Source: Streptomyces sp. B21-083
GTDB taxonomy: Bacteria > Actinomycetota > Actinomycetes > Streptomycetales > Streptomycetaceae
DNA: 64,000 nt
Reading direction: 5' to 3'
NCBI RefSeq assembly: GCF_036898825.1
Contig: NZ_JARUND010000002.1
Coordinates: 1,426,001 to 1,490,000 of the forward strand
Shown here: in pieces, positions 53,070 through 62,311 of the stretch
Layout of the letters: every line of letters starts with the position of its first letter
Position numbering within the stretch: position 1 is the stretch's first letter
Notes under the pieces: generated by a model
The model's input: only the letters and a program-made list of their open reading frames with translations
Database searches by the model: none
What the model was told of the DNA's origin: nothing
Made by a program: the position numbers and the translations under genes

Positions 53070-53597
53070 ATGACGCACAAGGCGTTGATCACCGGCATCG
53101 GCGGCAGGGAACCGAAGGTGGACGAGGAGGCGTTCGTGGCGCCCACGTCCTCGGTGATCGGGGACGTGACCCTTCAGGCGGGGGCCAGTGTCTGGTACGG
53201 CGCGGTGCTGCGCGGCGACGTGGAACGGATCTCCGTCGGCGCCCAAAGCAACATCCAAGATAACTGCACCCTGCACGCCGACCGGGGTTTCCCCGTGACC
53301 ATCGGCGAGCGGGTCTCCGTGGGCCACAACGCGGTGGTGCACGGCGCGACGATCGAGGACGACTGTCTGATCGGCATGGGCGCGACCGTGTTGAACGGCG
53401 CGGTCATCGGCGCGGGCTCCCTGGTGGCGGCGCAGGCACTCGTACCGCAGGGCATGGAGGTCCCGCCGGGTTCACTGGTCGCGGGCGTACCGGCGAAGGT
53501 GCGGCGGGAGCTGACGGACGAAGAACGCCAGGGCGTCACACTGAACGGCACGATGTACGCGGAACTGGCGAAGGCCCACCGGGAGATCCACGAGTAG
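53070..53597 (+). CDS. Gamma-class carbonic anhydrase-like protein
   Basis: This 175-residue left-handed beta-helix protein of the gamma-CA/PaaY group has RGDVERISVGAQSNIQDNC. The three metal-binding histidines are His69, His86 and His91 (LHADRG, GHNAVVHG). The closing motif is VAGVPAKVRREL. Catalytic activity varies in the group. The ATG at 53070 has AGGAGG 5 nt upstream. It is divergent from the acyltransferase gene. Confidence 0.9.
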   Translation: MTHKALITGIGGREPKVDEEAFVAPTSSVIGDVTLQAGASVWYGAVLRGDVERISVGAQSNIQDNCTLHADRGFPVTIGERVSVGHNAVVHGATIEDDCLIGMGATVLNGAVIGAGSLVAAQALVPQGMEVPPGSLVAGVPAKVRRELTDEERQGVTLNGTMYAELAKAHREIHE

Positions 53598-53660
53598 AGC
53601 AGCCCGCCTACACGGGCGCGGGGAACCTCGCGGCAAGCCGCAGACGGCCCGCGCCCGAAA

Positions 53661-54305
53661 TCACTCGGCGACCCCTACGGTCTCGGCGTCAGGCACAGCA
53701 CCCTGCATCTTCTTGGCCTTGCGCTTGAGCACCAGCATCGACGTCAGCCCGATCAGCACCGCCAGCACCAGCCCCAGCCACGAGAACCGCTTCAGCCAGG
53801 ACTCCGCGACCACACCCACGTAGTAGATGACCGCCGTCGTACCGCCCGCCCAGATGATCCCGCCCAGCACGTTGGCGATCAGGAACTTCCAGTACGGCAT
53901 CCGCAGCACCCCCGCCAGCGGCCCCGCGAAGATCCGCAGCAGCGCGACGAAGCGGCCGAAGAAGACGGCCCACATGCCCCACTTCTCGAAGGACCGCTCG
54001 GCGGTGGCGATGTGTCCCTCCCCGAAGTGCTTGGGGAACCTCGCGCCGAGCCAGGCCAGCAGCGGCCGACCGCCCTTGCGGCCGATGGCGTAACCGATGG
54101 AGTCACCGATGATCGCGCCGGCGCTCGCGCAGGCGCCGAGGACGATCGGGTTGATCTCACCGTGCTGGGAGGCGAGCAGCGCGGCGGAGACCAGAACGAT
54201 CTCGCCGGGCAGCGGAATGCCCAGGCTCTCCAGCCCGATGACCAGCGCCACCAGGGCGTAGATACTGACAGCGGGGATCGTCTCCAGCCATTCCTGCACG
54301 TGCAA
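53661..54305 (-). CDS. DedA family membrane protein
   Basis: This 214-residue DedA/VTT protein has ALVIGLESLGIPLPGEIVL, the conserved GxxIGDSIGYAIGRKGGRP, and FFGRFVALLRIFAGPLAGVL with conserved Arg residues. About five membrane segments are present. DedA proteins are lipid scramblase-like or proton-dependent transporters affecting envelope integrity. The start is TTG at 54305 with GGAAGGA 8 nt upstream; a GTG two codons later is too far from it. Confidence 0.9.
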   Translation of the reverse strand: MHVQEWLETIPAVSIYALVALVIGLESLGIPLPGEIVLVSAALLASQHGEINPIVLGACASAGAIIGDSIGYAIGRKGGRPLLAWLGARFPKHFGEGHIATAERSFEKWGMWAVFFGRFVALLRIFAGPLAGVLRMPYWKFLIANVLGGIIWAGGTTAVIYYVGVVAESWLKRFSWLGLVLAVLIGLTSMLVLKRKAKKMQGAVPDAETVGVAE

Positions 54306-54471
54306 CGCCGGTTTCCTTCCGATCTCGCCGTACGCCCGGTACGCCTGCGCCCCGGCGCGCGCCCGGCCATGGGCACACCCCGGGAAGCCTACCGGGTCGA
54401 GGTGAGACCGGGTCCGCGTCGGCATCCCGCTGCTCGTACTGACGTTCCCATTAGGACATGGCTCGTGTCAG

Positions 54472-56406
54472 TCAGCTGGGCGAACGACCTGATACCTGGG
54501 TGAACGAGCCGGCCGCCCGCACCGCCGAGACCACGACGGCCTCGACCGCGCCCAGTGGCTGCTGCAGGTCCGCCGCCGGGGTGGGCGCGGGCTGCTCCTC
54601 GGCGCCGCCGTCCGCGACGTATCGTGTCTCGAACTGCTGGTCGGAAGTGGCCTCGGGTGCGGGCGCGGGCGCCCCGGGTGCTCCCGAAGTCCCCCCACCG
54701 ATATCGGACTTGGGCCCCTGTTGCGTCCCGTCCGAACCGCCCTTCCCCTCCCCCTTTCCCTTCGGCTTCTGGCCCGTCTCCCCGCCCTTCCCGTCCCTGT
54801 CTTCCTTGTCCTCCTTGTCACCCTTCGCCGCCCCGTCGCTCTCCTGCCCGTCCCCCTTCTTGGCGGAGTCGGACGCGGACCGCCCGGGCACGAGCGTCCA
54901 GGTCTCCCCCTCGGACCCGGACCTCGTCCTGACCACGACGTCCGCACCGGCGCGGAGCGAGACGGGCGCGACGGCCAGTTCCTCGCGCCAGCGGGGCAGC
55001 AGTTCACCCTGGACGGTGAGGTCGTAGCGAACCTCGTCGGCGGGGGACCCGACGCAACCGGAGAGGACGACGTCTCCGTCGGCGCCGTGGGAGTCGAGGC
55101 ACAGTCTCGGGTCGGCGAGGCTGCGCAGGAGTCCGTCGTACTCGTACGACCACTGCTGGGTCTCGGCGGACGAGCACTCGGCCAGCCGGGTCCCGGCGCC
55201 GGCCAGGACCCGGCCGCCCCGGATGTCCAGACACAGACCCGTGGCGACGTGGCGCAGTCTGCCGCGTTGCCCCGCGCCGGGATAGGTGGCAGGGGCCGGC
55301 GACGAACCGTCGGCCTGCGACGGGGAGGCCGACCCGGGGCCGGCCGGGCTCGGGGAGGCGACACCCGGGTCGGCCGAGTAACCGCTCGCCGTCCCCCAGG
55401 TGGCCGTCGGCACAGTGCTGTCGTGCGACCAGTTGCGGGCGCCGAGCACGCTCGCGAGCAGCGCGAAGGACATCACACCGACTCCGACGGCCACGGCGCG
55501 CCTGCGCTTCCCCGGGAGGGCGAACCGGTCGTCGGGGAGGGGGAGATGGGCCATGAGCCGATGCCGGCCACCGTTGCCGGGTCCCTGTTTGCCGCCACCT
55601 CCACGGCCGGCCGGCTTGCGGGGGAAGGCGCCCGGGCCACCACGTCCTGGGCGGGAGTCGAGATATCGGCGGGCTCCCCAGCCGAGCACGGCCTCGGCGA
55701 TGAGCGTGCCGAGTTCGCCTTCGAAATGGCTGAGTTGCTCAGCGGCGTGCCGGCAGTGACGGCACCTCAGCAGATGCTGCTCGACATCGGGCAGCAGGGC
55801 GCCGCCGCGTCGGATCGGAACGTCGAGGAGGCGGTTGTAGAAGCGGCATTCGTTGGTCGGCGCGAGTTCACGATGGGCGTGCACACAAGCGGTGCGGAAT
55901 TGCTCGCGAGCCTGTTCCAGCGCCGCCGAAGCGCTTACGGAGTCCACCCCCAACAGACCGGCCGGTACGGAAAGGGGCTCGGCCTCGACCTCGGTGTGCC
56001 AGAGCAGGCATTGGGCCGCTCTCGGCAGGACACCGAATGACCGCTCGGCCAGTTGCCGATTTTCGGACGTCCGAGCCCTCGCCGCGCGTAGACCACGCGC
56101 ACCGGTGGGTTTGCGGAGTTCCGGAAGCACCACCGAAATACCGTCCTCGGCGGACCACTCCCGGACCGTTTCCCTTACCGCTACGAGGAGTTGGGGGCGC
56201 AGCGCCCGATTCGACTCGCTGCGCTCCAGCAACCCGAGCACGCGATGGAAGGCCGACGTGGCGGCCATCATGGCGAGGTCTCCCTCGACCGCGAGGCAGA
56301 TCGCCGCGTAGTCGTACGTCGACTGCCAGTGCCGCGCCAACAGCAGTGCGACGGCGTACGCGCTCTCGTCCTCCACTCGTCCCCGCAGTCGCGCGGCGAG
56401 GTTCAT
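54472..56406 (-). CDS. Sigma-like/zinc-finger/transmembrane/ricin-lectin fusion protein
   Basis: This 644-residue protein starts with about 190 residues resembling an ECF sigma factor (YDYAAICLAVEGDLAMMAAT, FGVLPRAAQCLLWHTEVEAE, VSASAALEQAREQF). An anti-sigma-type zinc finger motif follows (HLLRCRHCRHAAEQL). Then come one membrane helix (VAVGVGVMSFALLASVLGA), a Ser/Pro-rich stretch and a ricin B-type lectin domain (ATGLCLDIRGGRVLAGAGT, AETQQWSYEYDGLLRSL). The end is a charged K/E/D/G-rich tail. The lectin would face outside and the sigma-like part inside. ATG at 56406. Confidence 0.8.
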   Translation of the reverse strand: MNLAARLRGRVEDESAYAVALLLARHWQSTYDYAAICLAVEGDLAMMAATSAFHRVLGLLERSESNRALRPQLLVAVRETVREWSAEDGISVVLPELRKPTGARGLRAARARTSENRQLAERSFGVLPRAAQCLLWHTEVEAEPLSVPAGLLGVDSVSASAALEQAREQFRTACVHAHRELAPTNECRFYNRLLDVPIRRGGALLPDVEQHLLRCRHCRHAAEQLSHFEGELGTLIAEAVLGWGARRYLDSRPGRGGPGAFPRKPAGRGGGGKQGPGNGGRHRLMAHLPLPDDRFALPGKRRRAVAVGVGVMSFALLASVLGARNWSHDSTVPTATWGTASGYSADPGVASPSPAGPGSASPSQADGSSPAPATYPGAGQRGRLRHVATGLCLDIRGGRVLAGAGTRLAECSSAETQQWSYEYDGLLRSLADPRLCLDSHGADGDVVLSGCVGSPADEVRYDLTVQGELLPRWREELAVAPVSLRAGADVVVRTRSGSEGETWTLVPGRSASDSAKKGDGQESDGAAKGDKEDKEDRDGKGGETGQKPKGKGEGKGGSDGTQQGPKSDIGGGTSGAPGAPAPAPEATSDQQFETRYVADGGAEEQPAPTPAADLQQPLGAVEAVVVSAVRAAGSFTQVSGRSPS

Positions 56407-57131
56407 GTCGGATTCCCCCTGGCTCGCGCCAGGACGGGGCGGGTAGGGCGGACGCGGTGGGGGAGGGGATTGCACAGAACCTATTTCCTTCCAAGCCGTA
56501 GGACGGCACAAGCTAATTGCACATCCACGGGAAAGCAGGTGCCCGATTGGTGCGTACCTACGACTCGTCAGCTGTGGGACTTCGGGTCGACCGGCACGGA
56601 ATCCCGAGCGGGAAAAGGGGGTCCGACCTCCGCCCCCGCGCGAGTTGGCCAACAGTCGCACACACGTCTCACACTAAACAAGCAGTACGAGTGACCGAAG
56701 TTCAAAACGAAGAGAATTCAGATGTGTTACCGACGGTATCCGCACCAGCATTCGAAATTGCACCTCCGATGCCCGCCGAGTTGTGTGCACGAACACCCGG
56801 ATGGCACACACAATCTTCAACTTCCGGCACCGCGAGGGACGCCAACGCCGGCTGGAGACCCGGGGCCAACTGACCTCCACCCGCGCCGAGTTGATCACTC
56901 GCGCCGGCCGGCGGCAGTCGGATCGCGGCCCAAAAAAATGAGTATGACCCGGTAGGTCCATGGACCTACCGGGTCATAGCGGCTCCGCCGGCCGGTCACT
57001 GTCGCGGGACACCGGCAGATGTTCGGACAGAGGGTCGGATAACGTCCATTTCATCGCTGCCGACACCGCCGTCTCACCGGTCGGCGACGGCCCCGTAGTG
57101 ACTCTCGCCCGAGCCGGCCCGCCGATCGCCG
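56407..57131. other. AT-richer intergenic region with a 36-bp palindrome
   Basis: 725 bp with no confident gene. GC falls markedly at 56640-56830, where the promoter of the minus-strand lectin gene and perhaps a small plus-strand transcript lie. A 46-codon frame (56801-56941, MAHTIFNFRHREGRQRR) has no SD and unknown homology. It ends just before the palindrome at 56943. Confidence 0.45.
56943..56978. terminator. Perfect 36-bp palindrome, terminator or operator
   Basis: Each arm is 18 nt (56943-56960 and 56961-56978, arm TATGACCCGGTAGGTCCA) with no central loop. A run of seven A bases precedes it on the plus strand. In minus-strand sense the hairpin is thus followed by T7, like an intrinsic terminator, although no minus-strand gene enters from the right. 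It could instead be a large operator for the genes on either side. Confidence 0.6.
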
Positions 57132-57137
57132 TATCGT
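57132..57137 (+). promoter_or_regulatory. -10-like TATCGT before the Pro/Gln-rich membrane protein
   Basis: TATCGT lies 8 nt before the ATG at 57146, with no SD. This suggests a leaderless mRNA. The -35 was not identified. Confidence 0.35.
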
Positions 57138-57145
57138 TACCGGCC

Positions 57146-58243
57146 ATGTGGCCAGAACAGCAGCCGCCCGGGGGCGAGCAGAACCCGCAGGACCCGCAGC
57201 AGGCGCAGGTCCCGCCGAACAATCCCTACCAGCAGGCGGGCTATCAGCAGCCGAATCCGTACCAGCAACCCGGATACCAGCAGGCCGGGTATCCACAGCC
57301 CAACCCCTATACCCAGCCCCCGCAGCAACAGCCGCAGCCGGCCTGGGGTGCTCCGGCGCCGACGGGCGCCCCGCAGCCGCCGTCGGGCGGAGACGGGAAC
57401 CGGACGAAGGTCACCGCGATCGTCGCGGCCATCGCTGTCGTGATCACCGCCGGGGTGACCGGTTTCCTGGTCCTGGGCGGCGACAAGGACGAGCAGGCGG
57501 GCGCGGACAACAAGGACAAGCAGTCCGCACCCGCGTCGACGGCCGCCCCCGAATCGGCGGACCCCGGCGATTCGGCCCCCGCCTCCGCGTCCGCGTCGGC
57601 CTCCGACGACAACCCGCGGGACGCCCAGGCCGAGCAGCCGACCGTCGCCGGCTGGAAGGTGGTCGTGAATCCGAAGTGGGGCACGGCCTTCGACGTACCG
57701 GCGGACTGGGAGGTGAAGACGCCGGGCACGCTGATCGGCTTCGAGGAGGCCGACGCCAAGGGCGACATCAAGCCGCTCATCACCATGTCGGCGCCCGCTT
57801 ACTACAAGTCGAAGTGGTGTGTCTCGGACGACGACAAGGACGGCCGTACGTCGGACACCGCGCTCGCGGGCGTGGGCACCAAGGGCGCGAGCGGCGCGAA
57901 GAACGCCGACGAGGTCGCCCTGAACCAGGTGCCCTGGTGGGTCTACGGCGGTTACACCCAGCCGGACAAGAAGAGCCTCGTCTTCGACGAGAAGGCGACT
58001 CCGTACACGACGAAGTCGGGTATCAAGGGCAGTTTCGCCCGGGCCCACTCGAAGAACACACCGCAGAAGGGGAAGTGCGCGAGCGACGGCAAGGCCATCA
58101 CCTTCGGTTTCAAGAACTCGGTCGGCGACTACGTGGCTTGGAGCCTGTACGGCGCCACGGGCGTCGCCGGAGAGGTGCCCGAGAAGACGATCATGCAGAT
58201 CCTGAGCACGGTCCGACTGCACGGGGACCCCACCGGGTCGTGA
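57146..58243 (+). CDS. Pro/Gln-rich N-terminus single-pass membrane protein
   Basis: This 365-residue protein has a cytoplasmic N-terminus of repeated YQQ/NPYQQ/PGYQQAG units (residues 1-75). One membrane helix follows (VTAIVAAIAVVITAGVTGFL, about 88-110), then a Ser/Ala/Asp-rich linker. The extracellular domain of about 190 residues has conserved GWKVVVNPKWGTAFDVPADW, a Cys pair (KWCVSDD, KGKCASDG) and WWVYGGYTQPDK. It is a typical Streptomyces lipoprotein-like surface domain of unknown function. Confidence 0.8.
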   Translation: MWPEQQPPGGEQNPQDPQQAQVPPNNPYQQAGYQQPNPYQQPGYQQAGYPQPNPYTQPPQQQPQPAWGAPAPTGAPQPPSGGDGNRTKVTAIVAAIAVVITAGVTGFLVLGGDKDEQAGADNKDKQSAPASTAAPESADPGDSAPASASASASDDNPRDAQAEQPTVAGWKVVVNPKWGTAFDVPADWEVKTPGTLIGFEEADAKGDIKPLITMSAPAYYKSKWCVSDDDKDGRTSDTALAGVGTKGASGAKNADEVALNQVPWWVYGGYTQPDKKSLVFDEKATPYTTKSGIKGSFARAHSKNTPQKGKCASDGKAITFGFKNSVGDYVAWSLYGATGVAGEVPEKTIMQILSTVRLHGDPTGS

Positions 58244-58321
58244 CTGGGGCGTGACGGGGGCGCGACGGACGTACGAAACGGGACGCGGCGGGAGCCGGTG
58301 ACCCAGGGCGACCGAAGTCCG

Positions 58322-58352
58322 CCCCCGACCGGCTGAAACCGGCCGGTCCGGG
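58322..58352 (+). terminator. GC hairpin before the MFS gene
   Basis: Arms CCCC-GACCGGC and GCCGGTC-CGGGG pair with one bulge around an 8-nt loop. It lies about 80 bp after the membrane protein stop and upstream of the MFS promoter. Confidence 0.5.
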
Positions 58353-58397
58353 GCGCGGCGGGTCAGGAAATCGATTGGCAAGTCGGCGGTGGGCCGC

Positions 58398-58403
58398 GAT
58401 AGT
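58398..58403 (+). promoter_or_regulatory. -10 element GATAGT of the MFS gene, leaderless
   Basis: GATAGT lies 6 nt before the GTG at 58410, with no SD in between. The start of transcription should coincide with the start codon. Confidence 0.45.
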
Positions 58404-58409
58404 CGCCCG

Positions 58410-59711
58410 GTGACCGCCGCCGACTCCCCCACCGCACGCCCACGCCGCCCCGCCTGGGCCGGTCGCAACTACAGCCTCCTGACCGCCTCGGCGGTCGTGA
58501 CGAACCTCGGCAGTAACGGGGCGACGATCGCCGCCGCGTTCGCCGTGCTGGAGGCGGGCGGCGACGCCGGTGACGTGGGGCTGGTCGCGGCGGCACGGAC
58601 GCTGCCGCTGGTGCTGTTCCTGCTGATCGGCGGCGCGGTCGCCGACCGGCTCCCCCGGCACCATGTGATGGTCGCCGCCAACGCCCTCAACTGCCTCTCA
58701 CAGGCGGCGTTCGCGGTGCTGGTCCTGTCCGGAGAGCCACAGCTGTGGCAGATGATGCTGCTGACCGCCCTCGGCGGCACCGGCCAGGCGTTCTTCAGCC
58801 CGGCGGCCGAGGGCATGCTGCTGTCCTCGGTCAAGGGTGACCAGGCCGCCCGCGCCTTCGCGGTGTTCCGGATGGCGATGCAGAGCGCCTCGCTGGGCGG
58901 CGCGGCCCTCGGCGGCGCGATGGTCGCCGTGCTCGGCCCCGGTTGGGTCCTCGCGGTGGACGCGGTGGCGTTCGCCGTCGCCGGGGCGTTGCGCTCGTTC
59001 CTCGACGTGAGTCACATCCCGGCGCGCGAGCCGGGCGGCGGCATGCTCGCCGATCTGCGGGAGGGCTGGCGGGAGTTCGCCGGACGGCCCTGGTTGTGGG
59101 TGATCGTCGTCCAGTTCGCCGTCGCCAACGCGGTCATCGGCGCCGCCCAGTCGGTGTACGGCCCGCTCGTGGCCCGCGACAGCCTCGGCGGGGCCGGCCC
59201 GTGGGGACTGGCGCTCGCCACGTTCGGGGCCGGCACGGTCGCCGGTGCCCTGCTGATGACGCGCTGGAAACCACGCCGGCTGCTGCTCGCCGGCACCCTC
59301 TGTGTGTTCCCCCTCGCCCTGCCCGCCGCCGCGCTCGCCGTACCGGCGCCGATGGCCGTGCTCTGCGCGGTGATGTTCGCGACCGGTGTGACGCAGGAGG
59401 TGTTCGGCGTGAGCTGGATGACCGCGCTGCATCAGGAGATCCCCGAGGACAAGCTCTCCCGCGTCTCCGCGTACGACTGGTTCGGCTCGGTCGCGCTGCT
59501 CCCTCTCGCCACGGCACTGGCGGGCCCGGCGGAACACGCCTTCGGCCGCACGCCTGCCCTGTGGGGCTGCGCCGCCCTGATCGTGGTGGTGACAGCGGCG
59601 ACCCTGTCCGTACGGGACGTACGCAACCTCACCCGACGCACGAAGGGGGCCACCCGGAACGCGGCCCAGGAGGCCCCGGCGAAGGGCGAGTTGGAAAGCA
59701 CCGGCGGCTGA
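58410..59711 (+). CDS. MFS transporter (MdtH/enterobactin-exporter-like)
   Basis: This 433-residue, 12-helix major facilitator protein has NYSLLTASAVVTNLGSNG at the first helix. The loop 2-3 motif is GGAVADRLPRHHVM (GxxxDRxxRR type), and helix 5 has FRMAMQSASLGGAALGGAMV. Exporters of this group handle drugs or siderophores; the substrate is unknown. GTG at 58410 matches a leaderless promoter; an in-frame GTG at 58389 lies upstream of the -10 and is not used. Confidence 0.88.
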   Translation: MTAADSPTARPRRPAWAGRNYSLLTASAVVTNLGSNGATIAAAFAVLEAGGDAGDVGLVAAARTLPLVLFLLIGGAVADRLPRHHVMVAANALNCLSQAAFAVLVLSGEPQLWQMMLLTALGGTGQAFFSPAAEGMLLSSVKGDQAARAFAVFRMAMQSASLGGAALGGAMVAVLGPGWVLAVDAVAFAVAGALRSFLDVSHIPAREPGGGMLADLREGWREFAGRPWLWVIVVQFAVANAVIGAAQSVYGPLVARDSLGGAGPWGLALATFGAGTVAGALLMTRWKPRRLLLAGTLCVFPLALPAAALAVPAPMAVLCAVMFATGVTQEVFGVSWMTALHQEIPEDKLSRVSAYDWFGSVALLPLATALAGPAEHAFGRTPALWGCAALIVVVTAATLSVRDVRNLTRRTKGATRNAAQEAPAKGELESTGG

Positions 59712-59742
59712 CACCCCTTCCGCCGCCCGCGCCCACCGAGCC

Positions 59743-60588
59743 TCACCCGATCCCGAACGCCCCCTGTGGCGGCACCGGTGACGGCACCGCCTCCTCGTCG
59801 CGGACAGGTGCGGCGCCCCCGATGAACTCCCTTAGCGCGGGCCCGTGTTCGAGGCGGGCCGGGAAGGCGTCGGAGGCGACACGGCGGGCCAGGACCGCCG
59901 GATCGAGAGGGCGGTGCGCGGCGACGAGCACCGCGTTGCCGAAGCGCCGGCCCCGCAGGACACCCGGCTCGGCGATCATCGCAAGATGCTCGAACACCGC
60001 TGAGAACGTGGCGAGTTGGGAGCGCAGAAAGGCGAAGGGCGCGGCGTCGGCCAGGTTGGCGAGGTAGACGCCGTCAGCGCGCAGCACCCGCTCGGCCTCT
60101 TCGGCGTACGTCAGGGAGGTCAGGTGCGCCGGAACACGTGAGCCGCCGAACACGTCGGCGACAAGCACATCGGCACAGTCGTCGGGGGCGGCTTCGAGCC
60201 AGGCGCGGGCGTCGGCCGCGTGCAGGGCGATGCCCGCGTCGGCGGGGAGCGGAAGGTGTTCGACGACCAGGTCGAGCAGCCCGCGGTCGGCCTCGACGAC
60301 GTCCTGCCGGGAACCGGGCCGGGTCACGGCGACGTACCGGGGCAGGGTGAGCGCGCCACCACCGAGGTGCAGCACGTCCAGCGCCCGCCCCGGCTCCGCG
60401 ACGGTGTCCAGGACATGCCCGAGCCGACGCGCGTACTCGAACTCCAGATACGTCGGCTCGTCCAGATCCACGTACGACTGGGGCGCCCCGTCGACCGTGA
60501 GCAGCCAGGCACGCTCACGGTCGACATCCGGCATCAGCTTGGCGAACCCATGATCGACGGCACGGGCAACGGGTATCGAGTCGGTCAC
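59743..60588 (-). CDS. Spermidine-synthase-like methyltransferase-fold protein
   Basis: This 281-residue protein has a spermidine synthase-like Rossmann domain: YLEFEYARRLGHVLDTVAEP, GRALDVLHLGGGALTLPRYV (the SAM-type nucleotide site), DVVEADRGLLDLVVEHL, and ADVLVADVFGGSRVPAHLTS in place of the catalytic DxxDP. The membrane part found in some fused forms is missing. It may be an aminopropyltransferase or an inactive relative. The ATG is at 60588. Confidence 0.82.
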   Translation of the reverse strand: MTDSIPVARAVDHGFAKLMPDVDRERAWLLTVDGAPQSYVDLDEPTYLEFEYARRLGHVLDTVAEPGRALDVLHLGGGALTLPRYVAVTRPGSRQDVVEADRGLLDLVVEHLPLPADAGIALHAADARAWLEAAPDDCADVLVADVFGGSRVPAHLTSLTYAEEAERVLRADGVYLANLADAAPFAFLRSQLATFSAVFEHLAMIAEPGVLRGRRFGNAVLVAAHRPLDPAVLARRVASDAFPARLEHGPALREFIGGAAPVRDEEAVPSPVPPQGAFGIG

Positions 60589-60617
60589 CTCTCAATTGTG
60601 CCTGTCGTGCAGCGCCG

Positions 60618-60652
60618 CGAAGGGGCGCGGGGAACTGCGCGACCAGCCACAA
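60618..60652 (-). repeat. Dispersed 35-bp intergenic repeat, copy B
   Basis: The reverse complement of this 35-bp stretch is identical to 25251-25285. It lies in the 98-bp gap between the spermidine-synthase-like gene and the EF-Tu gene. Confidence 0.85.
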
Positions 60653-60686
60653 CGGCCCGGCAGCCTCCCACGCACCCCAGCCACCC

Positions 60687-61856
60687 TCACTCCACGGCGG
60701 TCACGGTCCCCGCCCCCACGGTCCGCCCACCCTCACGGATGGCGAACCCGAGCCCCGCCTCCAACGGCACCTCACGCCCCAGCTCGACGGTCATCGTGAC
60801 CGTCTCCCCGGGCCGCGCGACAGCCACCTCACCGAGGTGCACGTCACCCACGACATCCGCGGTCCGGATGTAGAACTGCGGCCGGTATCCCGTGGAGACG
60901 GGTGTCGTACGCCCACCCTCGCGAGCGGACAGCACATACACCTGCGCCGAGAACCGCCGCCGAGGCACCACACTGCCCGGCGCCGCGACAACGTGCCCGC
61001 GTCGGACCGCGTCGCGCGGCACTCCGCGCAGCAGCAGCGCCACGCTGTCCCCGGCCTGCGCCTCCTCCATCGGCTTGCCGAAGGTCTCCACGCCGGTGAC
61101 CACGGTCTCCACGTCCGCGCCGAGCACCTCGATCCGGTCGCCCACCCGGACGGTGCCGCGCTCGACCGCGCCCGTGACCACCGTCCCCCGGCCGGTGATG
61201 GTGAGCACGTTCTCCACGGGCAACAGGAACGGCGAGTCCACGTACCGCTCGGGGACGGGCACATAGGTGTCCACCGCGTCGAGCAGCGCGTCGATCGACG
61301 CGGTCCAGCGGGGGTCGCCTTCGAGCGCCTTCAGCCCCGACACCCGTACGACGGGCACCGCGTCGCCGCCGTAGCCCTGCGCGGTGAGGAGTTCGCGGAC
61401 CTCCAGCTCCACGAGGTCCGTCAGCTCCTCGTCGCCCGCGTCGGCCTTGTTGATGGCGACCACGATGTGGTCGACGCCCACCTGCCGGGCCAGCAGGACG
61501 TGTTCGGCGGTCTGCGGCATGATCCCGTCGAGCGCCGAGACGACGAGGATCGCCCCGTCGAGCTGCGCGGCCCCGGTGACCATGTTCTTGACGTAGTCGG
61601 CGTGACCCGGCATGTCGACGTGCGCGTAGTGCCGGGTGTCGGTCTCGTACTCCACGTGCGCGATGTTGATGGTGATGCCCCGCGCGGCCTCCTCCGGGGC
61701 ACGGTCGATCCGGTCGAACGGGACGAACGTGCCGGAGCCGCGCTCTGCGAGCACCTTGGTGATGGCGGCGGTCAGGGTGGTCTTCCCGTGGTCGACGTGA
61801 CCCATCGTGCCGATGTTGAGATGCGGTTTCGTGCGGATGTATGCCGTCTTGGACAT
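60687..61856 (-). CDS. tuf3: Elongation factor Tu, divergent paralogue (EF-Tu3 type)
   Basis: This 389-residue EF-Tu GTPase has a P-loop GHVDHGKT at 19-26, effector region [20 protein letters not shown], switch [14 protein letters not shown] (81-92, Met82 where most EF-Tu have Cys) and NKAD at 136-139. Domains 2 and 3 follow. The length is about 8 residues below the usual 397. Many substitutions from the usual actinobacterial sequence mark it as the divergent Tuf3 known in S. coelicolor and relatives. It is not next to fusA or rpsL, where tuf1 would be. The ATG at 61856 has GAGG upstream. Confidence 0.9.
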   Translation of the reverse strand: MSKTAYIRTKPHLNIGTMGHVDHGKTTLTAAITKVLAERGSGTFVPFDRIDRAPEEAARGITINIAHVEYETDTRHYAHVDMPGHADYVKNMVTGAAQLDGAILVVSALDGIMPQTAEHVLLARQVGVDHIVVAINKADAGDEELTDLVELEVRELLTAQGYGGDAVPVVRVSGLKALEGDPRWTASIDALLDAVDTYVPVPERYVDSPFLLPVENVLTITGRGTVVTGAVERGTVRVGDRIEVLGADVETVVTGVETFGKPMEEAQAGDSVALLLRGVPRDAVRRGHVVAAPGSVVPRRRFSAQVYVLSAREGGRTTPVSTGYRPQFYIRTADVVGDVHLGEVAVARPGETVTMTVELGREVPLEAGLGFAIREGGRTVGAGTVTAVE

Positions 61857-62297
61857 GGCGGTACCTCGAAGCCTCTTCAGCGGTACTGAGTGAAGGTCCC
61901 GGCGCGGAGAAAGCGGCCAGGACGGGGACCCCGAGGAAGTTCGCCGACCCTCCCCCTACGGGGTCCGCCGGACGATCCGGGAAGGGTCAGCTTCGAGCGC
62001 CGTCGACTGCGGCCACGAGGATCGGGACGGCAGCCTTCGGGGCATCCGCGACTGCGGACGCTGCGAGGAGGAAGGCGTACCGGAACATGAGGCCGATCAT
62101 CGCCGACGCGTCATCGCGCGTCGAATGGTTTTCGGGCGCCGGGAGCTTCGCGAGCGCGGGAACGCCCGCGGCAGTGGCGCATGTCACGGCGTGGTGTTCG
62201 TGCAGGGTACGGAGGCACGTGTCACCTGGCGCGCCGGTCGTGTCCCCGGTTGTTCCCCCGTTGAGACGATCCATACGGCGATCACACACACTCCTCG
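61857..62297. other. Spacer between tuf3 and the TVP38-like gene
   Basis: 441 bp without a supported gene. It should carry the tuf3 promoter and leader on the minus strand. A minus-strand frame ending at 61987 (FRYAFLLAASAVADAPKAAV) has fair third-position GC but no recognised homology or SD. Confidence 0.4.
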
Positions 62298-62303
62298 GAT
62301 AAT
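62298..62303 (+). promoter_or_regulatory. -10 element GATAAT, leaderless start
   Basis: GATAAT lies 8 nt before the ATG at 62312. There is no SD, so transcription probably starts at the ATG. Confidence 0.5.
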
Positions 62304-62311
62304 CTCGCCGA

